The notes below the pieces were generated by a model. The model did not search any database and was not told the DNA's origin. It was given only the letters and a program-made list of their open reading frames with translations. A stretch of DNA of 40,820 bases from Rhodothermales bacterium (GTDB taxonomy: Bacteria; Bacteroidota; Rhodothermia; Rhodothermales; UBA10348). Shown here one piece after another: positions 8,887 through 17,500 of the stretch. A program made the position numbers and the translations under genes. The DNA lies in the NCBI GenBank assembly GCA_024711125.1, contig JANJTM010000021.1:1-40820 (forward strand), read 5' to 3'. Positions within the stretch are counted from its first letter, which is position 1, and every line of letters begins with the position of its first letter.

Positions 8887-10037
8887 TTACCACCCGTAGG
8901 GCCGCCGTTCGCTGTTCCGCCACCGGGTCGACCTGCCCCGGGCGCTCGCTCGTGGTGGGCTCGGCCGTGTTCGCGCTGCTGTTTCTCGCCGCGTCGGCGT
9001 CGGCCGTGGCGGCCTACGGCCAGGATGCACCCATCCTTGCCGAACGCGTGGAGGGGCTGCTCATCGGAACGCTCGTGGGAGACGCGCTGGCTTCGGGGGA
9101 CCCCGTCGAACGATCGGCCTGGACCCGTACAGAAACCCCGCTCACGGACGAGGGGCGGGCGGAACTCGCGCGGTCGATCCGGCTGAAGCCGGGCTCCCGA
9201 CCCGCCGCTCCGGACGGACCGTGGATATCGCAGGGCCCCGCCGGAACCCTGGGACCCGCCGCCCGCTGGCAGGTCCTGCTTTTCCGGAGTCTCGAAGCGG
9301 CTGCCGGTCCCGATCGACGCGCGCTGGCCGACGCCAGTCTCGCATGGTCGGCCGATTCCACGGGCCGTTTCGGAACGCTTCCGACCCGCTGGCTGCACCC
9401 GGTGGTCGCGGCCGCACGCGCCGCGTCAGCGGGCGAGACGCTCGACCCGGTGATGGGCGGGGACCCGCTCCCGCTGACGGCCGTCGCGGCGCTCGCCGCG
9501 CGCCGGCCCGACGTGGCGTACCGGATGGCCCGCGAGCTGGATTTCGCGGCCCGGCAGGGCAGCGCCGATTTCACGGCCGCACTGGTCGCCGGCATCGCGG
9601 CCGCCATGCAGGACGGCTCGACGCTGGACGCGGTGGAGCGCGCCATCCGCGAAACGGGAGGACCGGATGCATCGGATCGGCTCGATTTCGCTCGGAATGC
9701 GGTGAGCACGGCCGGGGACTCGCCGGCGCGCCTCTTCCGCCTGTTCGAGGCCGAACTCGACTCGTCGCCCGACGATTCATGGCTGGAGCTGGTCATGTCT
9801 CTCGCGTGCGCCCGGATTGCCGGGGAGGAGCCGCTGGCGGGACTTCGCCTCGCGCACGAGTTCGGGCCCCGCGGTTCGCGGGCGCTGCCCTGGGTCGGGG
9901 CCCTCCTCGGCGCCCTGCACGGCTCACGCATCTTCGTGCCGGTCGATCGCGCCGCGGTATCCCGTGCACTTCGTGAGGAGTACGGCGCAGGGCTCGGACC
10001 GTGGATGGTGGCGGTGGACCGCTACCGGGTACGCTGA
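8883..10037 (+). CDS. Exported ADP-ribosylglycohydrolase-like protein lacking metal-binding acids
   Basis: A 384-residue protein. Residues ~22-46 form a hydrophobic signal/anchor segment. The mature part begins with the family opening RVEGLLIGTLVGDAL (G66-D67) and ends with WVGALLGALHGSRIF (from W337), the first and last conserved helices of the ADP-ribosylglycohydrolase/DraG fold. The TDDT motif that binds the Mg pair is replaced by GPAA at residues 124-127, just before the conserved RW. The C-terminal Asp-x-Asp-Thr before GALLGALHG is absent. It is therefore probably not an Mg-dependent ADP-ribosylhydrolase; it may bind a ligand or have changed chemistry. Its ATG overlaps the DUF819 stop, so the two are made together. 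Its 3' end overlaps the GH18-like gene by 16 bases. Confidence 0.75.
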   Translation: MITTRRAAVRCSATGSTCPGRSLVVGSAVFALLFLAASASAVAAYGQDAPILAERVEGLLIGTLVGDALASGDPVERSAWTRTETPLTDEGRAELARSIRLKPGSRPAAPDGPWISQGPAGTLGPAARWQVLLFRSLEAAAGPDRRALADASLAWSADSTGRFGTLPTRWLHPVVAAARAASAGETLDPVMGGDPLPLTAVAALAARRPDVAYRMARELDFAARQGSADFTAALVAGIAAAMQDGSTLDAVERAIRETGGPDASDRLDFARNAVSTAGDSPARLFRLFEAELDSSPDDSWLELVMSLACARIAGEEPLAGLRLAHEFGPRGSRALPWVGALLGALHGSRIFVPVDRAAVSRALREEYGAGLGPWMVAVDRYRVR

Positions 10038-11101
10038 CCGCGTCCTTCGGAGCCCGGCGGCCGCAGCGCGTCCCACATCGCGGGATCCTCCGCGCCGAGC
10101 ACCCAGATCGAGACTCCCCGAAATCCCGGCCAGGTGCGCAGGAGGTCCAGTTTTGCGGCCATCGAGCGCGCATCTTCGAGGAACAGCCACTGCATCGTGC
10201 CCTCCGATTCCCAGCGGGCGAACGATACTCCCTGCTCGGCATCCCAGGTGAGCGGCGCTCCGGACTCGGTGAGCAGCTCCTGGGCCCGCTGCCACCCGAT
10301 TTCATGCCCGAAAACCCGCGCCGTGCGCGTATGCTCGACGTAACCCGGCGCCCACCAGCCGGAATAGAACGGAAGCCCCAAGGACACACGCTCGGGCCGA
10401 ACACCCGTTTCCAGCGCGTAGGTGACCATGCGGCGCATCCACGGTAGCCCGGCGATCGGCCCGGGGGCGGTCACCCCGCCGTGCTGGGCGTAGGTCATGT
10501 AGCTCAGGAAGTCTCCGATCGAATCCAGCGCCGCCAGGTCGTACGGATTTCGCCACCAATCCTGCATGTAGCGGGCGAACGGCGACACCCCGGGCGAGCC
10601 GTCGGTCGGAACGACCGCGGCCGACAACGTCATCCCGTTGGCGTGCAGCGCCTCGGCCGTCTCGCGGTAGTAGCCGGTGAACGCGTCGCGCAGCGAGACG
10701 TGGAGGTTCTCGTAGTCGAACTGCCAGCCCGCGAATCCGTGCTCGCGGCCCAAGCGCACCATGTCGTCGATCGAGCGGCGACGTGCCTCGGGGTGCTCGA
10801 GCATCACGCGCAGCGTATCCTGGTTGAACCCGGGATTTACGACAAGCGGAATCACGTCGATGTCCCACTCCTTCGCCGCGGCAAGCAGTTCGGGAGACAC
10901 CGCGCCGCGCAGCCGTCCGTCGGCGCCGGCGGCGAAGGCCTGCGGCGCGAGGATGTCGATGCGATCGGCCCATGGGCGCACGCGGTCGACGATCCCGGCG
11001 CCTCCTCCGCCCGTGTAGACGAGGATTTCCCGCGGCTGTGCCGAGGCTGCATTCGCGATACAGAGGACGACGATCCCGAGGATCCTGCAGACGATTCGCA
11101 T
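10022..11101 (-). CDS. Secreted GH18-like glycosidase (chitinase/chitobiase fold)
   Basis: A 359-residue protein with a signal peptide (IVVLCIANAASAQ). The family 18 barrel is recognised from the strand-4 motif GFAGWQFDYENL: D129 and E131 match the last Asp and the proton-donor Glu of DxxDxDxE, while the first two Asp positions are Ala and Gln. Other family traits are LSAAVVPT, FLSYMTYAQHG, VSLGLPFYSGWW and the late GVSIWVLGAED. Retention of the Glu suggests activity on an N-acetylglucosamine-containing substrate such as chitin, glycan or peptidoglycan, but the specificity is unknown. The ATG at 11101 is chosen for the signal peptide; the frame upstream to 11473 is not expected to be coding. 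A good TTTG-N20-TATTCTTG promoter lies just upstream. Confidence 0.82.
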   Translation of the reverse strand: MRIVCRILGIVVLCIANAASAQPREILVYTGGGGAGIVDRVRPWADRIDILAPQAFAAGADGRLRGAVSPELLAAAKEWDIDVIPLVVNPGFNQDTLRVMLEHPEARRRSIDDMVRLGREHGFAGWQFDYENLHVSLRDAFTGYYRETAEALHANGMTLSAAVVPTDGSPGVSPFARYMQDWWRNPYDLAALDSIGDFLSYMTYAQHGGVTAPGPIAGLPWMRRMVTYALETGVRPERVSLGLPFYSGWWAPGYVEHTRTARVFGHEIGWQRAQELLTESGAPLTWDAEQGVSFARWESEGTMQWLFLEDARSMAAKLDLLRTWPGFRGVSIWVLGAEDPAMWDALRPPGSEGRGQRTR

Positions 11102-11123
11102 GGTCGATGACGGGTTCCGACCG

Positions 11124-11155
11124 CAAGAATACCTTGCGCCGCGGGCAGGCCCAAA
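11124..11155 (-). promoter_or_regulatory. Bacteroidota-type promoter of the GH18-like gene
   Basis: On the minus strand TTTG (11155-11152) is followed after 20 bases by TATTCTTG (11131-11124), close to the TTTG / TAnnTTTG pair used by the Bacteroidota primary sigma factor. The box lies 22 bases before the ATG at 11101. Inferred from sequence similarity and position. Confidence 0.5.
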
Positions 11156-11180
11156 TGCGCCGAACACCGACAGGCCCATC

Positions 11181-11217
11181 AGGGCCGCCCCTACATGCTC
11201 AGGGCGGCGGTCCCCCT
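11181..11217. repeat. Pair of short GC-rich hairpin elements
   Basis: AGGGCCGCCCCT (11181-11192) and AGGGCGGCGGTCCCCCT (11201-11217) stand side by side between divergent genes. The second resembles AGGGCGGCTGCCCCCT at 13983 and AGGGCGGCAGCGCCCT at 34868. Each can fold into a small stem. They may be a dispersed palindromic element or transcript-end hairpins. Confidence 0.35.
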
Positions 11218-11303
11218 CGGCAGCGGGCTCGCCGGATTCGTAGTCTCCTGCTCCACGATCCGGCGCTCCCTGCCGATCACCGACCCCCAGTTCGCGTCCT
11301 GCC

Positions 11304-11954
11304 ATGTCCACCGCCCGCTTTCGCCTTCCGATAGCCGCCATCGCGCTCGGCTCGTTGCTCTTTTTCGGCGCCGTCGCACCGCAACGCGCAGATGACCGCG
11401 GCAAAGTGGTGTTCGAAACGTTGTGCGCGACGTGCCACTCCATGAATCCGCCGGCCCTGAAAGCGCCTCCCATGCTGATGGTGGCCGGGCACTACGTGGA
11501 GGCGCGATCGACGGAGGACGCCGCGATGGCCGCGATGAAGGAGTGGCTGCGCGGACCCGACTCCACGAAGTCGCTGCTTCCGGCCCACGCGATCCAGCGT
11601 TTCGGTCTCATGCCGCCGCTCGCCCTCCCGGCCGACGACATCGATGCCGTGGTGGCATACGTTTTCGCCGAACGCGCGAAGGCGGGTGCCCCCGAGCCGC
11701 ATCGGCACGGAGCGGACGCGGCACCGGACACGACGCGCATGCAGCCGGGCCAGGGATGCCAGGGCAACGGCTGCCGCATGCGCATGCAGCAGGGGCAAGG
11801 CATGCAGCACGGGCAGGGCATGCAGAACCGCCAGGGCATGCAGAACGGGCAGAATGCGGGGCAGGGGCACCAGTGCCCGATGCACCAGGGTGCCGCCGCT
11901 CCCGACTCGACGAAGGCCGGCGGAATGCGCCATCGGCACGGGCAGGGTCACTGA
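11304..11954 (+). CDS. c-type cytochrome with a Met/Gln/His-rich repeat tail
   Basis: A 216-residue exported protein: signal peptide (residues 1-~30, ending around VAPQRADD), then one cytochrome c domain with the haem motif CATCH at about residues 42-46 and a probable axial Met in RFGLMPPLALP, which precedes the typical C-terminal helix DIDAVVAYVF. From about residue 130 the protein turns into a low-complexity tail rich in Met, His, Gln, Gly and a few Cys (GQGCQGNGC, MQHGQ, HQCPMHQG, MRHRHGQGH), partly encoded by 18-base tandem repeats. Such tails often bind copper or other soft metals in the periplasm. Its stop overlaps the next ATG by one base (TGATG). CutC lies nearby. The electron-transfer partner is not visible. 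Confidence 0.87.
   Translation: MSTARFRLPIAAIALGSLLFFGAVAPQRADDRGKVVFETLCATCHSMNPPALKAPPMLMVAGHYVEARSTEDAAMAAMKEWLRGPDSTKSLLPAHAIQRFGLMPPLALPADDIDAVVAYVFAERAKAGAPEPHRHGADAAPDTTRMQPGQGCQGNGCRMRMQQGQGMQHGQGMQNRQGMQNGQNAGQGHQCPMHQGAAAPDSTKAGGMRHRHGQGH
11781..11852 (+). repeat. Four 18-bp tandem repeats in the cytochrome tail
   Basis: Units at 11781, 11799, 11817 and 11835, each 18 bases and of the pattern sGCATGCAGnnnsgsCAr. They encode RMQQGQ, GMQHGQ, GMQNRQ and GMQNGQ. The last three are nearly identical at the DNA level, suggesting recent slippage or unit gain. Length can be expected to vary between strains. Confidence 0.85.
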
Positions 11955-12421
11955 TGGGCCAGGTACCCGCCACGGTCGAAGCGTTCCTGGCCGGCCGGAC
12001 CCTCGCGGTCGCCGGCGTCTCCAGGAGCAGTGATCAGCCCGCGAATCTCATCTTCCGCAGGCTGATCGAGACCGGGCACACGGTGTACGCGATCAATCCG
12101 AACGCCGACACCGTCGAGGGGGTGGTGGCCTACCCATCCCCCACCGACCTACCCGAACCCGTGCACGGCCTCATGGTATGTACGGCACCCCGTGACGCCG
12201 AGGCGGTCGTGACGGCCGCGCTCGAAGCCGGGGTCCGCCACGTCTGGTTCCACCGATCCGTCGGGGAAGGCAGCGTGTCGGAAGGCGCCGTTGCTGCCTG
12301 CCGTTCGGCAGGCATTGAACCCATCGTCGGCGGATGCCCGATGATGTTCGCCGGCAAGGTCGACGTCGCCCACCGCTGCATGCGCTGGATCCTGCAGCGC
12401 ACCGGGAGCGTGCCCTCCTGA
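11954..12421 (+). CDS. CoA-binding protein (CoA_binding_2, Rossmann fold)
   Basis: A 155-residue protein consisting of a single CoA-binding Rossmann domain like that of succinyl-CoA synthetase alpha. Visible traits are LAVAGVSRSSDQPANLIFRRL near the N-terminus, TVYAINPNADTVEG, VHGLMVCTAP, VWFHRSVGEGS and a final PIVGGCPMMF. Stand-alone proteins of this family (YccU-like) bind CoA but their role is unknown; they lack the His-containing catalytic part. Its ATG overlaps the stop of the cytochrome gene, indicating translational coupling. It is convergent with cutC, ending 21 bases from it. Confidence 0.88.
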   Translation: MGQVPATVEAFLAGRTLAVAGVSRSSDQPANLIFRRLIETGHTVYAINPNADTVEGVVAYPSPTDLPEPVHGLMVCTAPRDAEAVVTAALEAGVRHVWFHRSVGEGSVSEGAVAACRSAGIEPIVGGCPMMFAGKVDVAHRCMRWILQRTGSVPS

Positions 12422-12442
12422 CGGTCGGGACCCGGTTCGATC

Positions 12443-13108
12443 TCAGCCGCGCAGAGCCCGTACGATCCCGGGTACACCCTCGGCCCGGGCGTGCACCTCG
12501 GAAGCCCCCGTCCTCGCGACGAGTTCCGCCACGTGATCGCCGCGCACCTTGCCGGCCAGCAGCACGGTGAGCCGGCCCGCGGCCTGCGAGACCAGGGTAG
12601 CGAGGCGATCCGCACCGTCGATTGCCCGCTCCGTGTGCCCCGAGGTCAATATTCGGGACGCGCCCAACTCGACCAGGGTCTCCAGGGCCTCCCGGGCATC
12701 CGGGGTGACGTCGAAGGCCTTGTGGAAGGTCACGGGCAGCGGCCCGGCCGCCGTGATGAGCCGCGCGGTCGCCTCCCGCTGGACGCTGCCGTCCGGGTGA
12801 ACCGCTCCGATCACGATGCCGTCGGCCCCCGCTTCGCGGACGGCCGTGACATCACGCTCCATGGCCGCTACCTCGTCGGGGGTCGACACGTAGTCGTCGC
12901 CCCGAACGCACACCATCACGAACACGGGGATCGTCACGGACGCCTTGACCTCCCGGACGAGGTCGGCCGGCGGCGTGAGCCCCCCCACGTGCAGGTCGAC
13001 GCAGAGTTCGAGGCGATCGGCGCCCGCCCGCTCGGCCGCCACCGCCTCATCCACCGAGGTGACACACGCCTCGACGAGCACGCGTGAGGGGAATCCGCTT
13101 TCTTTCAT
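12443..13108 (-). CDS. cutC: CutC family protein (copper homeostasis)
   Basis: A 221-residue TIM-barrel protein of the CutC family. Diagnostic segments are VEACVTSVDEA at the start, RLELCVDLHVGGLTPP, IVIGAVHPDGS, the signature TFHKAFD and ILTSGHTERAIDG. The usual MIRPR strand reads MVCVRGDDYVS, so a conserved Arg-Pro is changed. CutC was linked to copper tolerance in E. coli, though that role has been questioned and the biochemical activity is unsettled. It is transcribed alone from the gap at 13109-13392 and faces the cytochrome/CoA-binding pair. Confidence 0.9.
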   Translation of the reverse strand: MKESGFPSRVLVEACVTSVDEAVAAERAGADRLELCVDLHVGGLTPPADLVREVKASVTIPVFVMVCVRGDDYVSTPDEVAAMERDVTAVREAGADGIVIGAVHPDGSVQREATARLITAAGPLPVTFHKAFDVTPDAREALETLVELGASRILTSGHTERAIDGADRLATLVSQAAGRLTVLLAGKVRGDHVAELVARTGASEVHARAEGVPGIVRALRG

Positions 13109-13392
13109 GGTACCTGGCGCGGTCGGAAGGATGCCGCTTCGATCGCCGCCGCGCCTTCCGGTTCCGCGCAGATCCTGTCGTCCCGTGCCCCATTCCGCGG
13201 TCGATCCGGGGCGTGTTCACGCTATCGGTCGACCACCGCCCCGGCACTTCGTGCCTGCGGGGGTCGGGGTTACGAATCGTGGACTGGCCCGAGCCCCGCG
13301 GCCCCGCAGATCGGCTCCCTGAAACGCCGGAACCGTCTCCGACACGAACGGGTTGCAGCTTGTCATTACAAGTAGTCCGCCGACATCGCCCC
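13109..13392. other. Gene-free divergent intergenic region
   Basis: This 284-base stretch separates cutC (leftward) from the DUF442 lipoprotein gene (rightward). The open frames in it lack a plausible start or any recognisable protein, and are typical of chance frames in GC-rich DNA. It should hold promoters for both genes. The only clear structure is the inverted repeat at 13359-13372. Confidence 0.5.
13359..13372. promoter_or_regulatory. Inverted repeat CTTGT-CATT-ACAAG upstream of the DUF442 gene
   Basis: A perfect 5-base inverted repeat with a 4-base centre ends 20 bases before the ATG at 13393. It is more AT-rich than its surroundings and could be an operator or part of a promoter. A TTG lies just before it at 13353. 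Too short to be certain. Confidence 0.3.
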
Positions 13393-13974
13393 ATGCGCAC
13401 TCGTCCCGTCATTGCAGCGCTCCTGCTCACCGCCGCCCTGTTCGTTCAGGCGTGCGCCGCCGAAACCGAAGCCGCGAACCCGGTCGGCAGGACCGCGGTG
13501 GTCGCGGTGCCTTCCGACACGCTGAAGCCCGCGTCCATCGGGGCGATCCCCAACGTGCACCGGGTCGGAAACGTGATCTTCGCCGGTCAGCCGGCCCCCG
13601 CCGACTTCGCCGCCCTGCAGGCCGAGGGCGTCACGAAGGTCATCAACCTGCGTCCCGAGGCCGAGATGGGCGGTTTTGACGAGGCTGCGGCGGCCGAAGC
13701 GGCCGGCATGGGCTACGCGTCCGTTCCGTGGAACGGTCCGGCGCAGCTCACCGACGAAGTGTTCGGCCAGACCCGCGAATTGCTGCGGTCCGCCGAGGGC
13801 AATACGCTGCTGCACTGCGCATCGGCGAACCGGGTCGGAGCGGTCTGGATTCCCTTCCGCGTGCTGGACCAGGGCATCGACCTCGAGCAGGCGGTGGCCG
13901 AAGCGAAGGCCATGGGCATGCGCACGGCCGAGTACGAGACGAAGGCCCGGGACTACGTGGCGCGGAACCGTTAG
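13393..13974 (+). CDS. DUF442/beta-lactamase-hydrolase-like phosphatase lipoprotein
   Basis: A 193-residue protein with a lipoprotein signal (LLLTAALFVQAC; lipobox VQAC), so it is probably anchored to a periplasmic face. The body matches the BLH/DUF442 phosphatase-like domain: VGNVIFAGQPAPADFAAL, then GVTKVINLRPEAE, and the P-loop LLHCASANRVGAVW. The nucleophilic Cys and the loop Arg are present with four residues between them; the loop glycine common in the family is Ala. Related proteins act as phosphatases or sulfur-handling enzymes; the substrate is unknown. Preceded by the gap at 13109-13392 and followed by a hairpin at 13983. Confidence 0.8.
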   Translation: MRTRPVIAALLLTAALFVQACAAETEAANPVGRTAVVAVPSDTLKPASIGAIPNVHRVGNVIFAGQPAPADFAALQAEGVTKVINLRPEAEMGGFDEAAAAEAAGMGYASVPWNGPAQLTDEVFGQTRELLRSAEGNTLLHCASANRVGAVWIPFRVLDQGIDLEQAVAEAKAMGMRTAEYETKARDYVARNR

Positions 13975-13982
13975 CCACGTGC

Positions 13983-13998
13983 AGGGCGGCTGCCCCCT
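13983..13998. repeat. GC-rich hairpin after the DUF442 gene (possible terminator)
   Basis: AGGGCGGCTGCCCCCT begins eight bases after the stop codon at 13974 and can form a GGGC/GCCC stem with a four-base loop. No T-tract follows, so intrinsic termination is uncertain. It resembles elements at 11201 and 34868. Confidence 0.35.
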
Positions 13999-14053
13999 CG
14001 CATAAGTCGCGCCGCTGCGCCATCTTCCGGGTTCACCGAATCCCGGGTTCCGG

Positions 14054-14575
14054 ATGGCCGACGTGCGAATGCGGCCGCGGTTTCGACGCGCGGTCCCATG
14101 TGATCCCGACGCCGTGCTGGCGTCGATCGCCGAGCTCGTCGGCGACCCGCACTCGGCCATCGAGGGTCGCGTCTTCGATTCGTCGGCCGTCCTGAGGCCC
14201 GAATCGTCGAGCCTCCGGTTCTGGTCGCCGCAGCTCCAGCTTTCGGTGGAGCGACGCGAAGGCGAAGGCTCGCTCCTGCTCGGCCTCTTCGGACCCCATC
14301 CGACCATCTGGTCGCTGTTCGTGGCCCTGTACGTGGCAGCCGGGTTCCTCGGCACGATGGGCGCCCTCTTCGGATATGCCCAGTGGATCCTGGACCGGCC
14401 GGCGACGGCGCTGTGGACCGTTCCCGCGGCCGGTGCGCTGGCCGCGATCACGTACGTGGTCGCACGCACCGGGCGCCGGCTCGGCAGCGACCAGACCCGC
14501 CTCCTCTACGACGCCGTGAATGCGCGGATGGACGCCCTGTGCGCGCAGGCCACGGTCCCGTCTTCCGCACCATGA
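14054..14575 (+). CDS. Small membrane protein of unknown function
   Basis: A 173-residue protein. Residues 1-~85 are soluble and mixed-charge; two hydrophobic helices follow (WSLFVALYVAAGFLGTMGALF at about 87-107 and WTVPAAGALAAITYVVA at about 121-137), then a short charged C-terminal part. I do not recognise the family. CATCTTCCGG lies about 30 bases upstream of the ATG and resembles the local promoter box. The stop overlaps the next start by four bases (ATGA), so it is translationally coupled to the DUF5107 protein and may be its membrane partner. Confidence 0.75.
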   Translation: MADVRMRPRFRRAVPCDPDAVLASIAELVGDPHSAIEGRVFDSSAVLRPESSSLRFWSPQLQLSVERREGEGSLLLGLFGPHPTIWSLFVALYVAAGFLGTMGALFGYAQWILDRPATALWTVPAAGALAAITYVVARTGRRLGSDQTRLLYDAVNARMDALCAQATVPSSAP

Positions 14576-17500
14576 ACCGCACCGTCCTGGCGGTGCTGGC
14601 CCTTCTGGCGGCCGGCACCGCGAACATCGTCTCGGCCCAGGTCGTGGCCACCGAGGAATTCCGCACGATCCGCACGTACCCGTTCGGTCGGCCGGACCCC
14701 GTGCCGATGCTGGCGCGCGACGCCCGCATGTATCCCTACCACGCCTTTGACGGCTACTCGGTCGACGGGCGCCCCGCCGAGTGGCGCACGGTGCGGCTCG
14801 AGAACGAGCACATCGCCGTCTGGGTGCTTCCGGATGTGGGCGGAAAGGTCTGGGGCGCCGTCGAGAAGGCCGGCGGCGAGGAGTTCATCTACCGAAACGA
14901 GGTGATGAAATTCCGCAACATTGCCCTGCGTGGGCCCTGGACCTCGGGCGGCATCGAGTTCAACTTCGGCGTGATCGGGCACGCCCCCTGGACCGCGACC
15001 CCCGTCGATTACGTGGTCGAGAAGAACTCGGACGGCAGCGCGTCGGTCGTCGTCGGGGCGATGGACATCCCGTCCCGCACGTTCTGGAGGGTGCGCATCC
15101 GCCTGGGGAACGGCGAATCGGCCTTCACCACCGAGACGCTGTGGTACAACCCGACGCCCCTGGCCCAGCCGTACTACAACTGGATGACGGGCGCGACCTT
15201 CGCCCGCCAGGACCTCGAACTCCAGGTGCCGGGCACTCGGTATCTCGGCCACGGCGGCCACGCGTCCCCGTGGCCGGTCGACGACAAGGGCCGCAATCTC
15301 GCGAACTACCGGGAGAACACGTTCGAGAGCCACAAGTCGTACCACGTCGTCGGCGAATTCCAGGATTTCTTCGGAGGGTACTTCCACGACGGGCAGTGGG
15401 GATTCGGCCACTGGGCGCCCTATTCCGACCATCCCGGCCAGAAGATGTGGCTCTGGTCGCTCGCGGGCGACGGCGAGATCTGGGACCCGCTGCTGACCGA
15501 CACCGACGGGCAGTACGTGGAATTCCAGGCGGGGCGGCTCTTCGTGCAGTACAGCCAGGGCGATCCGACCAACCCGATCCGGGAGGCGTCCTTCGACCCG
15601 TACCGGACCGATCGCTGGGCCGAACGGTGGTTTCCGATCCGGACGATCGGCGGAATGGACGAGGCGAGCGCGTCGGGGGTCCTGCACGTGGAAACCGACG
15701 GAGACGTCGCGAAGGTCGGGCTCAACGCGTTCCGGGCGGGGGAGGCGACGGTCGTGGTGCGCTCCGGCGGCCGCGTCGTCGCGCGGCGGCCCGTGACGGT
15801 GCGCCCGCTGGCCGCCGTCGTCGAGCGCGTGGCCGGCATCGACCCGGCCGACCTCGAGATCGCCGTGCCCGAACTGGGCCTCTCCTGGTCGTCGCGACCC
15901 GATTCCACGCGGCTCGACCGGCCCTTCGCCACCGACGCCTACCCGGTGCACACACGCACCGAACCGGACCGTCTCGCGATGACCGCGGCCGAGCTCGTCG
16001 ACGCCCGCCGGCTGCCCGAGGCCCGTGCCACCGTGGAGCGGGCCCTGCGGCTCGATCCCTGGAACCCGACGGGACTGCGGGTGGCCACGGACCTCGCCCT
16101 GCGTTCGGGACGCGCGGCGGACGCGGTCGGGAGCGCGCGCCGGCTCCTGCAACTCGACGCCTACGATCCGGGCGCGAACTGGCTGGCCGGCCTCGCGTAC
16201 CGAGCCGCCGGGCACCGCACCGACGCCCGCGAGGCCTTCGGCTGGGCGGAACGCGCCACGGCGTACCGCCACGCGGCGCACGTCCAGCTGGCCGAGCTCG
16301 CCCTGGGTGACGCGGCCTACGACGAGGCCGCTCGGCACGCCGACCGCGCGCTGGCCTATGACGTGGACGGTATCGCGGCGTGGATGGTGAAGGCCGTCGC
16401 GCTGCGACGTGCGGGCCGCGCCGAAGAGGCGGCGGCGGCACGGGCCCGCCTGCTCGAACTCGATCCGCTCCACCACGGGGCGCGGATGGAGACCTGGCTG
16501 GCGACCGGCGCGACCCGGGACCGGGATGCGGCGCGCGCGGCGATCCGGAGCGAACTCGCCGAGCAGACCTGGCTGGAACTCGCCGCGGGGTACCTCGGGC
16601 AGGGGCTTGCCGACGACGCCGCGCGCGTGTTGTCGATCGCACCGGACCCTGCCGAGGTGCTCGTGTGGCGCGCCTGGCTGGCCAGGGACACCGACCCGGC
16701 CGCTTCGGCGCGCCTGCTGTCGGACGCCATCGCCCGAAGTCCGGGCTTCGTTTTCCCGTTCCGACCCGAATCGCTGGAGATTTTCGAATGGGCCGACGGG
16801 GCTTCGGACGCGTGGCCCGTCACCTGGTGGCGCGCGCTCCTGCTGTGGGGCCTCGATCGACCGGAGGAAGCCGCGACACTGTTTGCCGAACTGGGTGATG
16901 CGCCCGACTACGGACCGTTCCACGCATCGAGGGCCGCGCTGGGCGCCACACTGGCCGGCCGCGAAGCCGTCCGGTCTTTCCCGCCCGCGGCCGACGACCT
17001 GTACCGGGCCGTCTCGCTCACGCCCGACGTTCCCCAGCTCCGGCATCGCCTCGTCGACGAGCTGGGCCGTCTCGATCGCTGGGAGGACGCGCGCTCCGAG
17101 GCCGAGCGATCCGTGGAGGCCATGCCCGCGGAGTTCTCGCTGGTCCTGAAGTGGGCCCGCACCCTGCTCGAGACCGACCACCACGACCAGGCGGCCTCGC
17201 TGCTCGACACCGTACGCGTACTTCCATCGGAAGGGGGCGGCAACGGTCGCCAGCTCTACGAGTGGGCCCACCTGGCGCGGGCACTCGATCGCGTCGGGGC
17301 CGGGGACCGTGAAGACGCACTGCGGGAGATCGGGCGCAGCCTGGAATGGCCTCCGTCGCTCGGCCAGGGCAGGCCGTACGACCCGGACGAGCGGTTCCAG
17401 ATCGCCCTGCGCGGGTTGCTGCATGCCGACGCCGGCCGCGCCGACGATGCGGCCCGAGATGCCAGAGCCCTCGTCGAATGGCGCGCCGGGCACCCGGCCG

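Noticed and set aside
13353-13363. GCAGCTTGTC shared with the region near 33031
   Set aside because: A ten-base match in 41 kb is expected by chance; context differs (upstream of a gene versus between leftward genes).
13109-13392. Possible small gene in the gap before the DUF442 gene
   Set aside because: No convincing start, no ribosome site and no recognisable protein in any frame.
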